From NCBI GenBank assembly GCA_003517725.1, contig DOZZ01000312.1, forward strand, positions 540-11,028: a DNA stretch of 10,489 nucleotides, given 5' to 3'. A program made the position numbers and the translations under genes. Shown here piece after piece: positions 1-6,221 of the stretch. Origin of the DNA: Bryobacterales bacterium. Its GTDB lineage: Bacteria > Acidobacteriota > Terriglobia > Bryobacterales > Bryobacteraceae. The notes under the pieces are model-generated. The model was not told the origin of the DNA. It saw only the letters and a list, made by a program, of their open reading frames with translations, and ran no database searches. The stretch's first letter is position 1. Each line of letters opens with the position of its first letter.

Positions 1-384
1 GGCGGCTTCCAGACCTTCATCCCGCTGGCGTTTCATCCCGAAAACACGGCGCTGGCGCACATTCCCAAGACCACCGGGTTTCTGGATCTAAAGAACATTG
101 CCGTGGCGCGCCTGCTGCTCGACAACATCGCGCACATCAAAGCTTACTGGATCATGATGACGCCGAGAATCGCGCAGATCGCGCTACGCTTCGGCGCCGA
201 CGACATCGACGGCACCGTGGTGCAGGAGAAGATTTATCACGACGCCGGCGCGACCACCAGCCAGTCGATGCGCCGCGGCGAACTGCTGCAATTGATCCGC
301 AAAGCCGGCCGCGAACCCGTGGAGCGCGACACGCTCTACCGCGCGGTCGAGCGCCGCGACGCCACGTTTACGGTGTTGGTGTAG
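1..384 (+). CDS. mqnE: Aminodeoxyfutalosine synthase MqnE, C-terminal part (5' end outside window)
   Basis: The window opens inside this gene and shows its last 127 codons, ending in TAG. MqnE is a cytoplasmic radical-SAM enzyme of the futalosine route to menaquinone; it joins 3-[(1-carboxyvinyl)oxy]benzoate to the adenosyl part of SAM to give 6-amino-6-deoxyfutalosine. The visible part carries family hallmarks: GGFQTFIPLAFHPENT right at the window start, then LLDNIAHIKAYWIM, FGADDIDGTVVQEKIYH and the closing PVERDTLY. The LAFHPENT and DGTVVQEKIYH wording separates MqnE from its paralogue MqnC (cyclic dehypoxanthinyl futalosine synthase). The radical-SAM CxxxCxxC cluster site must lie upstream of the window and cannot be checked. 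The 3' end overlaps the convergent hydrolase gene by 17 bases. Confidence 0.9.
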   Translation, partial: GGFQTFIPLAFHPENTALAHIPKTTGFLDLKNIAVARLLLDNIAHIKAYWIMMTPRIAQIALRFGADDIDGTVVQEKIYHDAGATTSQSMRRGELLQLIRKAGREPVERDTLYRAVERRDATFTVLV

Positions 385-1144
385 CCGCGATCACGGGATT
401 ACGCAGCACCCCGATACCCTCCAGCTCGACTTCCACCACGTCGCCATGCACCAGCCGGCGCGTGTTGCCGGGGGTTCCCGTATAAATCAGATCGCCCGGC
501 GTCAGCGTAACCCAGCGGCTGATCCAGCGGATGATTTCGGGAACTGCAAAGAGCAGGTCGGACGTCTCCTGGCTCTGCAGCATTTCGCCATTCACGCGAG
601 TTTGCAATAGCCGATCGGCGGGATCGAGGTCCGTGACTACCGCGGGTCCCAGCGGCGCGAAGGTATCGGCGCCTTTGGCCCGCCACCATTGCAGATCTTT
701 ACCCGCGCCGCGCTGCCAATTGCGGTCGCTGACGTCATTGCCGCAGGTCAGGCCGAAGATGGCGTCGCGCGCCTGGTCCAGACTCGCATGGCGCACTTCG
801 CGCCCGATGACCGCGACCATCTCGCCTTCAAAATGGACATCCTCGGCTTCCGGCGGGATCACGATGGGCCCGCCCGGATGCTGCAGCGCCGACACCGGCT
901 TATAGAAGATTTCAGGATCGCGCGGCGCCGGGCGCTGGCCCAAGTGGCTGCGGTAGTTGAGGCCCACGGCGAAGATGGTGCGCGGCTCGCACGGCGCCAA
1001 AAGCGTGACGGCGGCTAATGAAATCGATGGCCCCGCCTCGCCTCCGCCCAGCCACGGCGCACGCTCCAGCGGGTACAGCAGCCCGTCCTGCTCCCGCCCG
1101 TAACGGGCCTGATCCTGGTGCAAAAAACGAACGTATCGCGGCAT
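368..1144 (-). CDS. Fumarylacetoacetate hydrolase (FAH) family protein
   Basis: A 258-residue protein of the FAH superfamily, metal-dependent cytoplasmic enzymes that hydrolyse, decarboxylate or isomerise 2-oxo/dioxo acids in aromatic and sugar-acid catabolism. The N-terminal domain covers residues 1-55 and the catalytic beta-roll follows: GLNYRSH (61-67), the metal-binding ExE pair (Glu106, Glu108 in FEGEM), Asp137 in [15 protein letters not shown] (157-167) and [10 protein letters not shown] near the C-terminus. The usual NDVSARDxQ block reads NDVSDRNWQ here, with Asp for Ala and Asn for the second Asp. Start ATG at 1144 has GGCGGAG almost touching it; the opening PRYVRFLH fits the family's normal N-terminus. 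The exact substrate cannot be told from sequence; a 2-hydroxyhepta-2,4-diene-1,7-dioate isomerase or acylpyruvase-like role is possible. It points away from hfq and towards mqnE, so it is probably transcribed alone. Confidence 0.88.
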   Translation of the reverse strand: MPRYVRFLHQDQARYGREQDGLLYPLERAPWLGGGEAGPSISLAAVTLLAPCEPRTIFAVGLNYRSHLGQRPAPRDPEIFYKPVSALQHPGGPIVIPPEAEDVHFEGEMVAVIGREVRHASLDQARDAIFGLTCGNDVSDRNWQRGAGKDLQWWRAKGADTFAPLGPAVVTDLDPADRLLQTRVNGEMLQSQETSDLLFAVPEIIRWISRWVTLTPGDLIYTGTPGNTRRLVHGDVVEVELEGIGVLRNPVIAATPTP

Positions 1145-1214
1145 GCTCCGCCCTGGATTATGTCAGACACGTCGCGCTATAAGTTGTGCAACAATACAGG
1201 CGGGCGTGGCGGCT
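1145..1214. promoter_or_regulatory. Divergent intergenic region between the FAH-family gene and hfq
   Basis: These 70 bases lie between two diverging genes and must hold both promoters. On the plus strand TATAAG at 1178-1183 is a possible -10 for hfq, but the hexamer 17 bases upstream does not resemble TTGACA. Just downstream, GTTGTGCAAC (1184-1193) is a short imperfect dyad (GTTG, two bases, CAAC) that might be an operator half-site or chance. No strong Shine-Dalgarno is visible for hfq. Promoter assignment is tentative. Confidence 0.25.
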
Positions 1215-1499
1215 ATGGAAAAGCAAGCGCAGAACATACAAGACAGCTTCTTGAACAATGCGCGCAAGGAAAAAGGCATTGTCACGATCTACCTGGTCAG
1301 CGGCGTGAAGCTCTCGGGGCGCATCCGCAGTTTCGACAAGTACAGCCTCATCATGGAATCGAATAATCAGGAGCAACTGGTCTTCAAGCACGCCATTTCG
1401 ACGGTGGTGACGATGCGCGCCGCGCAGCCCTATCACGTGGCGGGCGGGGCCAGCGAGCACGCGGCCGCGGCCCCCGAGAACGAGCCGTCGGAGGCGTAA
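1215..1499 (+). CDS. hfq: RNA chaperone Hfq
   Basis: A 94-residue Sm-like protein that forms a hexameric ring, binds small RNAs and A/U-rich mRNA segments, and helps them pair. The order of conserved parts is right: Gln9 in [15 protein letters not shown] (proximal-face Gln and rim basic residues), Sm1 at about 27-47 ([20 protein letters not shown]) and Sm2 at 54-65 with FKHAISTVV. The usual YKH of Sm2 is FKH here (Phe57-Lys58-His59), a mild substitution in the U-binding pore. The rim patch RKEK keeps Arg17, Lys18 and Lys20. The tail after residue 70 is Ala/Glu-rich and likely disordered. ATG at 1215 is chosen because it begins the [10 protein letters not shown] homology; in-frame starts upstream (1143, 1206) would add non-family residues. 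hflX follows in another frame, an order also known from enterobacteria. Confidence 0.95.
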   Translation: MEKQAQNIQDSFLNNARKEKGIVTIYLVSGVKLSGRIRSFDKYSLIMESNNQEQLVFKHAISTVVTMRAAQPYHVAGGASEHAAAAPENEPSEA

Positions 1500-1512
1500 G
1501 GCGCACTCCAGC

Positions 1513-2814
1513 ATTCCAGTACCGGAACGGGCCATCCTCATTGGCTTTGAGCTAAAGAAAGGCCAGGCCTCAGGGAGCTCCGACCAGTCGTTCGGCGAGC
1601 TCACCGAGCTCGCGCGCACGGCGGGCGCGGAGGTCGCGTCGTCACTCTTCCAGACGCGCGCCGCGGCCGAGGCCTCGACGCTGATCGGGCGCGGCAAAGT
1701 GGAGGAGCTGGCGGCCCTGGTGAAGCAGCACGAAGCCGACGTCGTGATCTTCGACCACGAACTGACGCCCACCCAGCAGCGCAATCTGGAACGCCTGCTC
1801 GATACCAAGGTTATCGACCGCACGCAGCTGATCCTCGACATCTTCGCGCGCCGCGCCCGCACCCGGGAAGGCCGCCTGCAGGTGGAGCTGGCGCAGCTTT
1901 ACTATCTGCTGCCGCGGCTCAGCGGGCAGGGCTTGGCGATGTCCCGTTTGGGCGGCGGCATCGGCACCCGCGGCCCCGGCGAAACCAAGCTCGAAACCGA
2001 CCGCCGCCGCATCAAGGGCCGCATTAAGAAGATCGAAGAAGATATTGAGCAGGTGCGCACGGGCCGCACCCTGCACCGCCGCCAGCGGCAGTCGGTCCCG
2101 CTGCCCACCATTGCGCTGGTGGGCTACACCAATGCCGGTAAATCGACGCTCTTCAACCGGCTGACGCAGGCCGGCGTGCTGGCCGATGCCCGCATGTTTG
2201 CGACGCTCGATCCCACCGTCCGCTTGATCCAACTGCCATCCCGCCGCGAGGCGCTGCTGAGCGACACAGTAGGCTTCATACGCAACCTGCCGACCACGCT
2301 GGTGCGGGCGTTCCGCGCCACGCTCGAGGAAGTGGCCGACGCGGCGCTGATCCTGCACGTGGTGGACTCGACCGCGCCCGATGCCGCCGAGCACACCGCG
2401 CATGTGCTGCAGGTGTTGCAGGAGATCGGCGCCGCCGGTACTCCGCAAGTTCTGGTGCTGAACAAACTGGACGCCCTGCCGCCCGAAGCCGCCGAGCCCG
2501 AAGAGCTGCGGGTCCGGGCGTTGGCCGACGCGCAAAGCGCCGACGCGCCACGCCTTGCGGCAGGCGTGAGCGCGCTCACCGGCCAGGGCATCCCGGCGCT
2601 GCTGAAAGCGCTCGACGCGGCTCTTACCTTCGACCCCGTGGAACGCGTCACACTGGAAGTTCCGGTGGCCGAGGGCGCCGTGATGGCCGCGTTACATGCG
2701 AAGTCGAACATCCTAAACATTACGTGTGATGAAAACTTCTGTACAATCGAAGCCGAGGTGCCCGAATCTTTGCGGCAGCGCTTGGCGGCTTACCTCAAAC
2801 CGGTTTCCAGCTGA
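1513..2814 (+). CDS. hflX: Ribosome-associated GTPase HflX (start codon uncertain)
   Basis: HflX is a GTPase that binds the large ribosomal subunit and splits stalled or hibernating 70S ribosomes. Counting from the proposed ATT at 1513 it has 433 residues, close to the usual length. Seen in order: N-terminal domain opening PERAILIGF and TLIGRGKVEEL; DHELTPTQQRNLE; the signature LGGGIGTRGPGETKLETDRR; a basic coiled segment RIKGRIKKIEEDIEQV; G1 GYTNAGKST (about 204-212); G3 DTVGF; G4 NKLD; G5 SALTGQG; and a short C-terminal domain. The N-terminal homology starts near 1525, yet no ATG, GTG or TTG occurs in this frame between the stop at 1408-1410 and GTG 1699. ATT 1513, with AAGG 11 bases upstream, is my best guess. 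Starting at GTG 1699 (371 residues) would delete conserved N-terminal sequence. Probably co-transcribed with hfq. Confidence 0.9.
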   Translation: MPVPERAILIGFELKKGQASGSSDQSFGELTELARTAGAEVASSLFQTRAAAEASTLIGRGKVEELAALVKQHEADVVIFDHELTPTQQRNLERLLDTKVIDRTQLILDIFARRARTREGRLQVELAQLYYLLPRLSGQGLAMSRLGGGIGTRGPGETKLETDRRRIKGRIKKIEEDIEQVRTGRTLHRRQRQSVPLPTIALVGYTNAGKSTLFNRLTQAGVLADARMFATLDPTVRLIQLPSRREALLSDTVGFIRNLPTTLVRAFRATLEEVADAALILHVVDSTAPDAAEHTAHVLQVLQEIGAAGTPQVLVLNKLDALPPEAAEPEELRVRALADAQSADAPRLAAGVSALTGQGIPALLKALDAALTFDPVERVTLEVPVAEGAVMAALHAKSNILNITCDENFCTIEAEVPESLRQRLAAYLKPVSS

Positions 2815-2835
2815 TGTGGAAAACTCTGTGGAGAA
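2815..2835. repeat. Pair of DnaA-box-like 9-mers just after hflX
   Basis: Directly after the hflX stop come TGTGGAAAA (2815-2823) and TGTGGAGAA (2827-2835), starting 12 bases apart, about one helical turn. The first is the exact complement of TTTTCCACA, a known variant of the DnaA box TTATCCACA; the second complements TTCTCCACA. A third copy in the opposite orientation lies at 3002-3010. The match to DnaA boxes is by eye; binding and function are inferred. Confidence 0.45.
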
Positions 2836-2870
2836 CCCGTGGTTTTTTGCGGCGAGCGCGCTAAGTGCAA

Positions 2871-2903
2871 GGCTTCGGACAGCGCCGTTCCGTGTCTGAA
2901 GCC
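2871..2903 (+). other. Hairpin (11-bp stem) in the hflX-pgsA leader region
   Basis: GGCTTCGGACA (2871-2881) pairs with TGTCTGAAGCC (2893-2903) over 11 base pairs with one G-T wobble and an 11-base loop. There is no T-run after it, so it is not a standard intrinsic terminator; it may be part of a structured leader RNA or a pause site. It is the strongest inverted repeat in the 214-base stretch between hflX and pgsA. Confidence 0.5.
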
Positions 2904-2955
2904 CTATCCTAAGCCATCTAGGTGCAACCAGTTAGTGGCATCCAGCAGGCTGGCT

Positions 2956-2970
2956 GCGGAGGCTCTCCGC
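2956..2970 (+). other. Small GC hairpin upstream of pgsA
   Basis: GCGGAG (2956-2961) and CTCCGC (2965-2970) form a 6-bp stem closed by a three-base loop, followed by a purine-rich stretch (GAAGGGAAAGAGAAAGAAG). It lies about 60 bases before the pgsA start and could be part of the same leader structure as the larger hairpin. Such short GC stems arise by chance at this GC content, so meaning is uncertain. Confidence 0.3.
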
Positions 2971-3001
2971 TCCGTGGCGAAGGGAAAGAGAAAGAAGCTG
3001 G

Positions 3002-3010
3002 TTTTCCACA
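3002..3010. repeat. DnaA-box-like 9-mer in front of pgsA, inverted relative to the first pair
   Basis: TTTTCCACA lies 18 bases before the pgsA start codon. Read on the minus strand, the 13-mer TCTGTGGAAAACC here matches TCTGTGGAGAACC at 2825-2837 with one mismatch, so the non-coding stretch is bracketed by an inverted repeat. This could be a DnaA site, or just the two ends of a leader element. Confidence 0.4.
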
Positions 3011-3028
3011 GAATTGGCAGGGCGAATT

Positions 3029-3700
3029 GTGAGTAGCGGACTCAAATCAAAGCTGCCCAATTACCTGACGCTGGGCCGAATATTCCTGGTCCCACTGCTC
3101 GTGGCGGCGCTGGTGCAACTGGACGTGCGCTGGCGTATCGGCACGCTGGTGATCACCAATGATTTGCTGGCGCTGCTAATTTTCCTGGTCGCTTCCGGCA
3201 CCGACATGCTCGACGGTTACCTGGCCCGCCGCTGGGGCAAAATCACAACCATCGGCACGCTCCTCGACCCCATCGCCGATAAGCTGCTGGTTTCGGCATC
3301 GCTGATTGCGCTGGTCCAGGTGCGGGTGGTGCCGGCCTACATCGCGGTGCTGATCGTGGGGCGCGAATTCGTCGTCACCGGTCTCCGCAGCATTGCGGCG
3401 GCCGAGGGCTACACCATCCAGGCCAGCGAGCTGGGCAAAACGAAAATGGCGGCCCAGGTGGTTGCGATCTCGTGCATCCTGGGCAGCGTGCGCCATCCCG
3501 CGCTGCTGCCCGTGGCGCAGTGGGGGCTATGGGTAGTGGTGCTGATCGCGCTGATTTCGGCGATCGAATACTTTCGCCAGTTCTGGCGCAAGGTGGACGA
3601 CGGCGTAAAGCAGCGCCGCCGCCGCGAACTGCTGACCGCCGAGCGGCGCGAGCGTCTCCTACGAAAAAAGCGCGCCAAAGCCGCCCAGCAAGCCATTTAA
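3029..3700 (+). CDS. pgsA: CDP-diacylglycerol--glycerol-3-phosphate 3-phosphatidyltransferase PgsA
   Basis: An inner-membrane enzyme of 223 residues that makes phosphatidylglycerol-phosphate from CDP-diacylglycerol and glycerol-3-phosphate, the committed step to the acidic phospholipids phosphatidylglycerol and cardiolipin. The CDP-alcohol phosphotransferase signature is complete: Asp59, Asp62-Gly63, Ala66-Arg67, Gly76, Asp80 and Asp84 in exactly the DxxDGxxARx8GxxxDxxxD spacing. KLPNYLTLGRIFLVPLL at the N-terminus is typical, and several hydrophobic segments follow. The C-terminus is a long Arg/Lys-rich tail, RRRRELLTAERRERLLRKKR, probably cytoplasmic. GTG at 3029 is chosen because GGCAGGG ends 6 bases upstream; TTG at 3014 would add five residues and has no such site. 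PgsA is favoured over other CDP-alcohol transferases (phosphatidylserine or cardiolipin synthases) by length and by the LTLGR opening. Confidence 0.9.
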   Translation: MSSGLKSKLPNYLTLGRIFLVPLLVAALVQLDVRWRIGTLVITNDLLALLIFLVASGTDMLDGYLARRWGKITTIGTLLDPIADKLLVSASLIALVQVRVVPAYIAVLIVGREFVVTGLRSIAAAEGYTIQASELGKTKMAAQVVAISCILGSVRHPALLPVAQWGLWVVVLIALISAIEYFRQFWRKVDDGVKQRRRRELLTAERRERLLRKKRAKAAQQAI

Positions 3701-3725
3701 GACCAAAGCTTCTCGGAATGCTTCT

Positions 3726-4187
3726 TTATACTCTTCGCCCCGATGCCATCGCAGAACCCACTGAAGCGCCCGGCCGCCGCGCAGCGCCATGCGCGCTACG
3801 CTGATAAATCTTGTAAACCAACACCATGGCCAGAACGGCCACCAGCAGCCACAGCAGCGGGTGCAACCGAGGCTGGTCCCGAGCGATGCGCAACAAGTCG
3901 ATCTTCCCTCCAAACTCCGGACGTGCGGCGCGCATTGCGGCGGGTGGCTGAAAGAGCGCGGTAAGCTCGTGCAATTCGGGCTCGATCTCCTGTCGCGACA
4001 GGCCCAGGCACTCCGCGTACTGGCGGGCGAAATTGCGCGCCAGGAAAGCGCCCGGAAGTTTCTCGTACTGCTGCGCCTCCAGCAGTAGCAACTGGCGCAC
4101 CGGCACTTTGGTCCGCGCCGAAACCGCCTCCAGGCTCAGGCCTTGCCGGACGCGCTCGGCTTGTAGTGTGGTTCCGAGGGAGTTCAT
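3726..4187 (-). CDS. RodZ-like helix-turn-helix membrane protein (short form)
   Basis: A 153-residue protein with a cytoplasmic RodZ-type HTH domain (HTH_25; about residues 5-70) followed by one membrane helix (about 108-128, LHPLLWLLVAVLAMVLVYKI) and a tail of only about 25 residues. Visible family wording includes VRQGLSLEAVSARTKVPV, LEAQQYEKLPGAFLARNF and ARQYAECLGL. In RodZ this domain binds MreB and links the elongation machinery to the membrane; the helix is used for protein contact rather than DNA binding. Full RodZ proteins have a long periplasmic domain, which is missing here, so this may be a reduced paralogue or a gene shortened at its 3' end. The last residues are low-complexity. 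ATG at 4187 directly follows AGCGGGA, a poor Shine-Dalgarno spacing. It converges on pgsA with a 25-base gap that holds no clear terminator. Confidence 0.75.
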   Translation of the reverse strand: MNSLGTTLQAERVRQGLSLEAVSARTKVPVRQLLLLEAQQYEKLPGAFLARNFARQYAECLGLSRQEIEPELHELTALFQPPAAMRAARPEFGGKIDLLRIARDQPRLHPLLWLLVAVLAMVLVYKIYQRSAHGAARRPGASVGSAMASGRRV

Positions 4188-4220
4188 TCCCGCTGACTAC
4201 GATGGTAGCGCGGCAGCGGC

Positions 4221-4229
4221 TGCTAAAAT
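4221..4229 (+). promoter_or_regulatory. Possible extended -10 element for the glycosyltransferase operon
   Basis: TGCTAAAAT fits the extended -10 form TGn-TAtAAT (TAAAAT at 4224-4229) and lies 13 bases before the glycosyltransferase ATG, in the 55-base gap between diverging genes. No TTGACA-like box is found 16-18 bases upstream, as can be tolerated for extended -10 promoters. It would give a very short leader. Called by eye only. Confidence 0.3.
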
Positions 4230-4242
4230 CGAGCCAACAGGC

Positions 4243-5274
4243 ATGGTCCGCGGTCTTATTTCCGTCATCGTAGTGAACTGGAACCGGCGCGAATTGCTGC
4301 GCCAGGCGCTCGCTTCCGTCGCGCGGCAGCAACAAGCCCACTACGAGCTCATCGTGGTGGACAACGGCTCGACCGACGGGTCAGTCCAAAGCATCCAGCA
4401 GGAATTTCCCCAGGCGGCGCTGATTCGCAACACCGTCAACCGCGGCTTTTGCGCCGCTAATAACCAGGGCATCGCCGCCGCGTCCGGCGAATTCATCGCG
4501 CTCCTGAATAACGACGCCGAGGCGGATCCCCGCTGGCTAGCGGCACTCCACGCCGTCTTTGAAGATCGCCCGGACGTCGGCATGGCGGCGTCCAAAATTC
4601 TGATGGCTTCCGATCCGCGGCGCATCGACAAAGCCGGGCACCTGATCTGGCCCGATGGCCAGAACCGAGGGCGCGGCGCCGGTGCGCTGGACGTCGGACA
4701 GTTCGATCGCGTGGAGCCCGCGCTGTGGCCGGACGGCTGCGCCGCCATGTACCGCCGCGAGATGCTCGACCAGATCGGCGGCTTCGACGAAGATTTTTTC
4801 GCCTATGCCGACGATGCCGAACTGGGGCTGCGTGCGCGCATCGCCGGGTGGCAGTGTATCTACACCCCGTTCGCCGTCGTGCGGCACCATCGCGGCGCCA
4901 CCCTGGGCGTCCACAATAGCCGGCGTCTGATGCTGATCGAGCGCAATCGCATTCTGCTGGCCGTCAAGCTCTTTCCCGCCAGCCTGCTGTGGCTCAACGG
5001 CTATTATTTCGTTCGCCGGCTGCTGGCCGGGGCCGCGGCGGCCGCCCGCGGGCAGGGCGAAACGGCGCTGTTCCCCGGGGTGCGCGGCAAATGGATCCTG
5101 CTCTGTGCGCTGCTCCTCGGCAACCTCTCGGCCCTGCCTCTGCTGCCGCGCATGTGGGCCAAGCGCCGCGCCATTGAGGCCATCCGCAAACTGCCGGCCG
5201 CGCGCGTGAAGGCGCTGATCCTGCAAAATCAAATCTCGCTGCGAGAGCTCTCGACCCAGGCTGCCCTGCCTTGA
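4243..5274 (+). CDS. Family 2 glycosyltransferase (rhamnosyltransferase/WbbL-like)
   Basis: A 343-residue GT-A fold enzyme that would transfer a sugar from a nucleotide-sugar donor to a growing glycan at the inner face of the membrane. Seen in order: SVIVVNWNRRELL (7-19), VVDNGSTDGS (38-47) for nucleotide binding, NRGFCAANNQGI (66-77), the metal-binding DxD equivalent LLNND (87-91), GGFDEDFFAYADDAELGLRA (179-198) with the acidic catalytic region, and RHHRGAT (214-220). The last 100 residues hold hydrophobic and basic stretches (e.g. LLCALLLGNLSALPLL) likely to attach it to the membrane. ATG at 4243 begins the homology; an upstream open frame from 4033 only runs antisense to the RodZ-like gene. 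The ribosome site is weak (ACAGG). Donor and acceptor cannot be told from sequence. First gene of a five-gene run. Confidence 0.88.
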   Translation: MVRGLISVIVVNWNRRELLRQALASVARQQQAHYELIVVDNGSTDGSVQSIQQEFPQAALIRNTVNRGFCAANNQGIAAASGEFIALLNNDAEADPRWLAALHAVFEDRPDVGMAASKILMASDPRRIDKAGHLIWPDGQNRGRGAGALDVGQFDRVEPALWPDGCAAMYRREMLDQIGGFDEDFFAYADDAELGLRARIAGWQCIYTPFAVVRHHRGATLGVHNSRRLMLIERNRILLAVKLFPASLLWLNGYYFVRRLLAGAAAAARGQGETALFPGVRGKWILLCALLLGNLSALPLLPRMWAKRRAIEAIRKLPAARVKALILQNQISLRELSTQAALP

Positions 5275-6221
5275 GCGACGCCTGCGTGCTCTGCGGCCAT
5301 GGCGAGGCGCGCTGGGAATTGACCGGCCGCGACCGCCTGTATCACACCACCGCGCGTGCCTTCGACGTGGTGGCCTGTGGCGGCTGCGGCTTGCTGCGCC
5401 TCTCGCCGCGCCCGCTCGAAGCGGAGTTGCCGCAATATTATCCGCAACAGTACTGGTTCTCCGGCGACCGCTCGCTTGCCGGCCGCCTGGAAGAGAGCTT
5501 CCGGCGCCTGCTGATCCGCGACCACGCGCGCTTCGTGCAGCGCGCCTATCGCAACGCAGGCGCGACAGGCCCCATGCTCGATGCCGGGTGCGGCGGAGGC
5601 CTGCTGGCCGGGGTGCTGCGCGCGCGTGGCGTGCCAGCAATGGGCCTCGACTCGTCGGCCGATGCCGTGAAACTCGCTTGGCATCGGCATCGCGTGCCTG
5701 CTCTGCAAGGCGATCTGCGGCAGGCCCCCTTCGCGCCGCGCTCGCTGGCGCTGTTGAGCATGTTCCACGTCGTGGAGCACTTGCTCGATCCCGTCGGTTA
5801 CCTGCGCGCGGCTCACGCGTTACTGCGCGACAACGGCCGTCTGGTGGTGCAGGCGCCCAATGCCGATTGCCTCCAGTTCCGCGTCTTGCGCGCGCGTTGG
5901 AGCGGCATCGACATCCCGCGCCACGTGCAAAACTTCCGCCGCGCCGATCTGCAGCGGCTGCTCTCAAGCGCCGGCTTCGAGATCACGCGCACCAAGCATT
6001 TTTCGTGGCGCGACAATCCGGCCGGCCTCGCCACCAGCCTCTGGCCCTCGCTCGAACCGGTGGCCCGCCGCGTTCGCCAACTCGATCGCGGCGGTGCATC
6101 GCGGCTCTTCAAAGACGCGGCCTACCTGGCTCTGGTGCTGGCCAGCGTCCCCTTCACCGTGCTCGAAGCGGCGCTGGGCCGCGGCTCGACCGTCATGGTG
6201 GAGGCTCGCAAAATCGCATGA
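5271..6221 (+). CDS. SAM-dependent methyltransferase with N-terminal zinc-ribbon-like cysteines
   Basis: A 316-residue class I methyltransferase (Methyltransf_23-like). The N-terminus has two CxxC pairs, CVLC (5-8) and CGGC (36-39), a likely zinc-binding module common in methyltransferases of sugar and cell-surface glycan clusters. SAM-binding motif I is LDAGCGGG (103-110), the acidic end of strand 2 is Asp127 in GLDSS, and HVVEHLLDP is the usual motif after strand 4. DIPRHVQNF and a hydrophobic C-terminal stretch (YLALVLASVPFTVLEAALG) follow. It starts with TTG at 5271 in a TTGA overlap with the glycosyltransferase stop, indicating translational coupling. Substrate unknown; modification of a sugar or lipid-linked glycan intermediate is inferred from the neighbour. 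Confidence 0.85.
   Translation: MSDACVLCGHGEARWELTGRDRLYHTTARAFDVVACGGCGLLRLSPRPLEAELPQYYPQQYWFSGDRSLAGRLEESFRRLLIRDHARFVQRAYRNAGATGPMLDAGCGGGLLAGVLRARGVPAMGLDSSADAVKLAWHRHRVPALQGDLRQAPFAPRSLALLSMFHVVEHLLDPVGYLRAAHALLRDNGRLVVQAPNADCLQFRVLRARWSGIDIPRHVQNFRRADLQRLLSSAGFEITRTKHFSWRDNPAGLATSLWPSLEPVARRVRQLDRGGASRLFKDAAYLALVLASVPFTVLEAALGRGSTVMVEARKIA

Noticed and set aside
2815..3028. Chromosomal replication origin
   Set aside because: Only three DnaA-box-like sites, no AT-rich unwinding stretch and no dnaA, dnaN, rpmH or parAB nearby; kept only as a possible DnaA regulatory site.
2839..3036. 65-codon open frame with GTG start, GGAG five bases upstream, overlapping the pgsA start by 8 bases
   Set aside because: The ribosome site is decent and it could be a leader peptide, but GC at third positions (about two thirds by my count) looks lower than in the neighbours, the protein resembles nothing I know and the stretch is rich in hairpins, so I treat it as non-coding.
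3701..3725. Possible bidirectional terminator between pgsA and the RodZ-like gene
   Set aside because: Only a 4-bp AAGC/GCTT stem with a 10-base loop is found, and no clean T-run on either side.
4033..4242. 70-codon upstream extension of the glycosyltransferase
   Set aside because: It is antisense to the well-supported RodZ-like gene and carries no family sequence; ATG 4243 starts the homology.
4537..5967. 476-codon minus-strand open frame opposite the glycosyltransferase and methyltransferase
   Set aside because: Low-complexity Arg/Ala/Gly translation, an antisense artefact of GC-rich codon bias; the plus-strand genes are clear.
5588..6217. Long upstream extension of the second methyltransferase
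   Set aside because: Arg/Ala-rich translation typical of an out-of-frame read through the GC-rich first methyltransferase; the real start is the ATGA at 6218.
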